Shown here one piece after another: positions 5,810 through 9,365 of a stretch of 9,365 bases of DNA (positions within the stretch are counted from its first letter, which is position 1; every line of letters starts with the position of its first letter). Where the stretch lies: assembly GCA_946886405.1 (NCBI GenBank), contig CAMPIO010000117.1, forward strand, positions 1 through 9,365, in the 5' to 3' direction. The stretch is from an uncultured Pseudoxanthomonas sp. (GTDB taxonomy: Bacteria; Pseudomonadota; Gammaproteobacteria; Xanthomonadales; Xanthomonadaceae). Both the position numbers and the translations under genes were made by a program. The notes under the pieces are model-generated. The model was not told the DNA's origin and did no database searches. It saw nothing but the letters and a program-made list of their open reading frames with translations.

Positions 5810-5820
5810 AAGCCGTATGG
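5803..5820. promoter_or_regulatory. Operator candidate for the TetR regulator
   Basis: CCATAC (5803-5808), six bases, and GTATGG (5815-5820) form a perfect palindrome of 18 bp, a usual size for TetR-family operators. It covers the -10 box and the predicted transcription start of the hydrolase-fadE operon. A degenerate copy lies upstream of tetR at 5684-5701. Assignment to this TetR protein is inferred from position. Confidence 0.5.
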
Positions 5821-6776
5821 TAACGCATGCCTCCCCTGCCTCCATGACCTCCTCCAGCGTCGACCACGCCGGATTGGATCGCGTGGTGAACGGGCAAGGC
5901 GATGTCGCCCTGGCGATCCGCCGCTTCCCGTCGCCTCGCGCACTGCAGTCGCACCCCGCGCTCATCTATGCGCATGGCTTCGGCCAGACACGTGGCGCGT
6001 GGAACCGCACCGGCGAGCTGATGGCGGCGCAGGGATACGCCGGCCTGGCGTACGACGCGCGCGGCCACGGCGAATCCGGTCGCAATGCCATCGGCGTTCC
6101 CTACACCGGCGACCAGTTCGCCGACGACCTGATCGTGGTGGCGGGCGAACAACCGGAACCTCCGGTGCTCGTCGGCGCCTCGATGGGCGGGCTGTTCGGC
6201 CTGATCGCCGAATCGCGCTGGCCGGGCCTGTTCCGCGCGATGGTGCTGGTGGATATCACCCCGCGCTGGGAGCACGCCGGCCTGCAGCGCATCCTCGCCT
6301 TCATGACGGCGTTCCCGGACGGCTTCGATTCGCTCGAGCATGCTGCGGACACCATCGCCGCCTACCAACCGCAGCGCCGCACGCGCAAATCCGCCGACGA
6401 GCTGCGCGAATTGCTGCGCGAAGGCAACGACGGGCGCTGGCGCTGGCACTGGGATCCACGCCTGGTTGACGAACTGGCCCGCGACAGTGCCCAGCACCAA
6501 GACGCCATCGCCGACGCTGCGCGCAAGGTACAGTGCCCCGTACTGCTGATCAGCGGCGGCCGCAGCGACCTGGTGTCCGAGAAGACCGTCGAAGAGTTCA
6601 AGACGCTGGTGCCGCATGCGCGCCACGTGCACCTGCCGCAGGCCACCCACATGGTGGCCGGCGACGACAACGACGCATTTACCGCCGCCGTGCTGGAATA
6701 CCTGGCAAGCCTGTCGGCCGCGCCCGGTAATGCCGAATCCGATGTAACCGAATCCGTGTCCGGAGTTACCCCATGA
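5817..6776 (+). CDS. Alpha/beta hydrolase
   Basis: A 319-residue serine hydrolase of the alpha/beta fold, probably cytoplasmic. The oxyanion-hole motif is HGFG (53-56). The nucleophile elbow GASMGG has Ser122, the acid is Asp251 in GGRSDLV, and the base is His278 in ATHMVAGD; DARGHGESG (80-88) is also typical. It is likely an esterase, lipase or thioesterase acting on an acyl substrate, because its stop overlaps the fadE start (ATGA at 6773-6776), which couples their translation. The start is uncertain. ATG codons at 5793, 5817 and 5844 are in frame and none has a ribosome binding site. I chose 5817 because the predicted transcript begins there, which would make the mRNA leaderless. The hydrolase fold itself begins well after all three. 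Confidence 0.92.
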   Translation: MVTHASPASMTSSSVDHAGLDRVVNGQGDVALAIRRFPSPRALQSHPALIYAHGFGQTRGAWNRTGELMAAQGYAGLAYDARGHGESGRNAIGVPYTGDQFADDLIVVAGEQPEPPVLVGASMGGLFGLIAESRWPGLFRAMVLVDITPRWEHAGLQRILAFMTAFPDGFDSLEHAADTIAAYQPQRRTRKSADELRELLREGNDGRWRWHWDPRLVDELARDSAQHQDAIADAARKVQCPVLLISGGRSDLVSEKTVEEFKTLVPHARHVHLPQATHMVAGDDNDAFTAAVLEYLASLSAAPGNAESDVTESVSGVTP

Positions 6777-9301
6777 GCATCGTCATCCCCTTCCTCGCCT
6801 TCCTGCTGGCGGGCGCGTTCGCCGCCTATCACCGGCTCCGGCTCGCGTACTGGGCCGCCATCACCGCCAGCCTGCTGGTCGCGTGCTGGCTGCTGGGCGC
6901 CAACCCCACCGCGACCATCGTCGCCGCGCTGGTCGTGGTGGCGATCGCGGTGCCGCTGCTGATCCCGGCGATCCGCAAGCCGCTGATCACCGCGCCCGCG
7001 CTGGGCTTCCTGCGCCGCGCGCTGCCGCCGCTGTCGCAGACCGAGCGTATCGCGCTGGAAACCGGCTCGGTCGGCTTCGAGGGCGACCTGTTCACCGGCG
7101 ACCCGGACTGGAACAAGCTGCTGGCCTATCCCAAGCCGCAGCTCACCGCCGAAGAACAGGCCTTCCTCGACGGCCCGGTGGAAGAACTGTGCCGGATGAC
7201 CAACGACTGGGAAATCACCCACGTCCACGCCGACCTGCCGCCGGAGCTGTGGGATTACATCAAGAAGAACAAATTCTTCGGCATGATCATTCCGAAGCAG
7301 TACGGCGGTCTCGGCTTCTCCGCGCTGGCGCACCACAAGGTGATCCAGAAGATCGCCTCGGTCAGCAGCGTGGTCAGCTCCACCGTCGGCGTGCCCAACT
7401 CGCTGGGCCCGGGTGAACTGCTCAACCACTACGGCACGCAGGAACAGAAGGACTACTACCTGCCGCGCCTGGCGATCGGCCAGGAAGTGCCCTGCTTCGG
7501 CCTGACCGGTCCGTTCGCCGGCTCGGATGCGACCTCGATCCCCGACTACGGCATCGTCTGCAAGGGCGAGTGGAACGGCGCCAACGTGCTGGGCCTGCGC
7601 CTGACCTTCGACAAGCGCTACATCACCCTGGCGCCGGTCGCGACGATCATCGGCCTGGCCTTCCGCATGTACGACCCGGATGGCCTGCTCGGCGACACGC
7701 GCGACATCGGCATCACCCTGGCGCTGCTGCCGCGCGATACCCCCGGTGTGGACGTCGGCCGTCGCCACTTCCCGCTGAACTCGCCGTTCCAGAACGGCCC
7801 GATCCACGGCAAGGACGTGTTCATCCCGCTGAGCCAGTTGATCGGCGGCGTGGAGATGGCAGGCAAGGGCTGGAACATGCTCAATGAGTGCCTGGCCGTC
7901 GGCCGCTCGATCACCTTGCCCTCCACTGCCAGCGGCGGCGCGAAGGCCGGTGCGCGCGTCACCGGTGCGTATGCGCGCATCCGCAAGCAGTTCGGCCTGT
8001 CGGTCGGCCGCTTCGAAGGCGTGGAAGAAGCGCTGGCCCGCATCGGCGGCAAGGCGTACGCGATCAGCGCGCTGTCGCAGGCCACCGCCGCTGCCGTGGA
8101 CCGCGGCGACGTGCCGTCGGTGCCGTCGGCCATCGCCAAGTACCACTGCACCAACATGGGCCGCGACGTCGCCAAGGACGTGATGGATATCGTCGGCGGC
8201 AAGGGCATCATCCTGGGGCCGCGCAACTTCGCCGGCCGCGCGTGGCAGGCCTCGCCGATCGCCATCACGGTGGAAGGCGCGAACATCATGACGCGCAGCC
8301 TGCTGATCTTCGGCCAGGGCTCGATCCTGTGCCACCCGTACATCATCAAGGAAATGCGCGCGGCGCAGGACCCGGATACCAAGGCCGGCATCCACCAGCT
8401 GGATGCGGTGCTGTACCCGCATATCGGCGGCGCGATCTCCAACGCGGTGCGCTCGTTCTGGTTCGGCATCACCGGCTCGAAGATCGGCAGTGTCCCGGGC
8501 GACGCGTACACCAAGAAGTTCTTCCGCAAGCTGGACCGCTACGCCGCCAACCTGGCGCTGCTCACCGACATCTCGCTGGGCGCGCTGGGCGGCAAGCTGA
8601 AGTTCAAGGAATCGCTGTCCGGCCGGCTGGGCGACGTCCTGAGCCACCTGTACATGATGGGCGCGGTGCTGAAGCGCCACCATGACGAAGGTGCGCCGGA
8701 AGCCGACAAGCCGCTACTGGCCTGGGCCTTCCACAACAGCGCGTACGAGATCGAACTGGCGCTGTCGCAGGCGCTGCGCAACTTCCCGATCAAGCCGCTG
8801 GGCTGGCTGCTGTGGCCGGTGGTGTTCCCGTTCGGCCGTCGCGCCGTGGCCCCGGGCGACCGCCTGAGCCATCGCGTCGCCATGCTGCTGATGGCGCCGA
8901 ACGAAGCGCGCGACCGCCTGGGCCAGGGCGTGTTCCTGACCCCGTGCGAGAACAACCCCGGTGGCCGCATCGACAGCTACCTGGCTGCGGCCGTCGCTGC
9001 GGAGCCGGTGGAGCGCAAGTTCCTGAAGGCGCTGAAGACCAAGGACATCGAAGCCCTGGATTACAGCGCGCAACTGGACGAGGGTGTGCGCGAGGGCTGG
9101 ATCACCGTGGACGAGCGCAAGCAGTTGGAAGAACTGCGCGCGATCACGCTGGATACGATCACCGTCGACGACTTCGATGTGCATGAGCTGCGCGCCGCCA
9201 GCTACTACGACCTGCCGCAGAACAAACGCCAGCCGCGGGGACCGGGCACTACCCACCACCAGAAGAAAACTAAAACGCGGGGCCTGGCCCCCCGTTTTTA
9301 G
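6773..9301 (+). CDS. fadE: FadE-type acyl-CoA dehydrogenase; C-terminal end probably altered by a frameshift
   Basis: FAD-dependent acyl-CoA dehydrogenase of the long enterobacterial/xanthomonad FadE type. It makes trans-2-enoyl-CoA from acyl-CoA, the first step of beta-oxidation, at the inner membrane. It starts with about three hydrophobic segments (roughly residues 3-18, 25-43 and 47-66), followed by the dehydrogenase domain. Visible motifs are IPKQYGGLGFSALAHH, GLTGPFAGSDA (243-253, flavin region), GWNMLNECLAVGRS and VEGANIMTRSLLIFGQG, with Glu501 in the position expected for the catalytic base. The C-terminal FadE-specific domain is present to VDDFDVHELRAASYYDLPQN. As read it has 842 residues, slightly more than the usual ~815-830. 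The last ~20 (THHQKKTKTRGLAPRF) are translated from an intrinsic terminator, so the true stop is probably TAA at 9271-9273 in another frame. It is coupled to the hydrolase by ATGA. Confidence 0.95.
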   Translation: MSIVIPFLAFLLAGAFAAYHRLRLAYWAAITASLLVACWLLGANPTATIVAALVVVAIAVPLLIPAIRKPLITAPALGFLRRALPPLSQTERIALETGSVGFEGDLFTGDPDWNKLLAYPKPQLTAEEQAFLDGPVEELCRMTNDWEITHVHADLPPELWDYIKKNKFFGMIIPKQYGGLGFSALAHHKVIQKIASVSSVVSSTVGVPNSLGPGELLNHYGTQEQKDYYLPRLAIGQEVPCFGLTGPFAGSDATSIPDYGIVCKGEWNGANVLGLRLTFDKRYITLAPVATIIGLAFRMYDPDGLLGDTRDIGITLALLPRDTPGVDVGRRHFPLNSPFQNGPIHGKDVFIPLSQLIGGVEMAGKGWNMLNECLAVGRSITLPSTASGGAKAGARVTGAYARIRKQFGLSVGRFEGVEEALARIGGKAYAISALSQATAAAVDRGDVPSVPSAIAKYHCTNMGRDVAKDVMDIVGGKGIILGPRNFAGRAWQASPIAITVEGANIMTRSLLIFGQGSILCHPYIIKEMRAAQDPDTKAGIHQLDAVLYPHIGGAISNAVRSFWFGITGSKIGSVPGDAYTKKFFRKLDRYAANLALLTDISLGALGGKLKFKESLSGRLGDVLSHLYMMGAVLKRHHDEGAPEADKPLLAWAFHNSAYEIELALSQALRNFPIKPLGWLLWPVVFPFGRRAVAPGDRLSHRVAMLLMAPNEARDRLGQGVFLTPCENNPGGRIDSYLAAAVAAEPVERKFLKALKTKDIEALDYSAQLDEGVREGWITVDERKQLEELRAITLDTITVDDFDVHELRAASYYDLPQNKRQPRGPGTTHHQKKTKTRGLAPRF
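9272..9299 (+). terminator. Intrinsic terminator after fadE
   Basis: AAAACG (9272-9277) pairs with CGTTTT (9293-9298) and GGGG (9279-9282) with CCCC (9288-9291). There is one C/C mismatch, a CCTGG loop and a run of five T at the end. This is a textbook Rho-independent shape. It lies inside the fadE frame as read, whose TAG begins on its last T. A TAA at 9271-9273 in another frame lies exactly at its foot. Confidence 0.85.
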
Positions 9302-9365
9302 TGTTCAGGTTGTGGGGGTACGGCGCGTACACCCGGTGGGGGTTTTTTTTGGGGGGGGCGTGTTT
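9302..9365. other. Low-complexity G/T-rich end of the window
   Basis: After the terminator the sequence turns into homopolymers, including a run of eight T (9343-9350) directly followed by eight G (9351-9358). A small inverted repeat, GTAC / GTAC, lies around 9318-9330. No gene is visible. This composition differs from the rest of the window and looks like poorly resolved sequence at a contig end. Confidence 0.5.

Noticed and set aside
6362..8683. 773-codon open frame on the minus strand opposite fadE
   Set aside because: It is the antisense shadow of FadE in high-GC DNA. Its composition is atypical (Arg, Ala, Gln, His-rich), and the opposite strand carries unmistakable FadE motifs.

Overview
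The window is high-GC bacterial DNA. Its gene set is a GTP-dependent PEP carboxykinase, a DUF2145 protein, two short lipoproteins, and a TetR / alpha-beta hydrolase / long FadE cluster. Together with palindromic REP elements that begin with GTAG, this points to a gammaproteobacterium of the Xanthomonadaceae (Stenotrophomonas / Pseudoxanthomonas / Lysobacter-like). The assignment is an inference from gene content, base composition and repeat type.

Layout, left to right. (1) pckG, minus strand, enters the window without its C-terminal part and starts at 1385, with its own ribosome binding site and an extended -10 promoter. (2) Bases 1386-1861 hold no gene. About 1465-1860 is a degenerate 21-bp tandem array built on the palindrome ATCGAT. 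It lies upstream of pckG and abuts the stop codon of the next gene. (3) An XRE-type regulator (minus) is divergent from a plus-strand run of three exported proteins: a small Ala/Val-rich secreted or membrane protein, a DUF2145 protein, and a lipoprotein. These three are tightly spaced and probably co-transcribed. (4) A REP doublet separates the first lipoprotein from a diverged paralogue, and a single REP follows the paralogue. (5) A TetR regulator (minus) is divergent from an alpha/beta hydrolase whose stop overlaps the start of a FadE-type acyl-CoA dehydrogenase (ATGA). This looks like a TetR-controlled fatty-acid catabolism operon. A promoter and an overlapping 18-bp operator-like palindrome are readable in the intergenic region.

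The right end is suspicious. The fadE frame runs through a good intrinsic terminator and stops inside it, while another frame has a TAA directly at the foot of the hairpin. The last ~65 bases are G/T homopolymers. This is best read as a single-base error near the end of a contig.

The least explained features are the 21-bp ATCGAT array upstream of pckG and the duplicated CxxC lipoprotein pair with its REPs. I see no defence system, CRISPR array, transposase or RNA gene. The window is mostly ordinary core metabolism plus a small envelope-protein cluster of unknown role.
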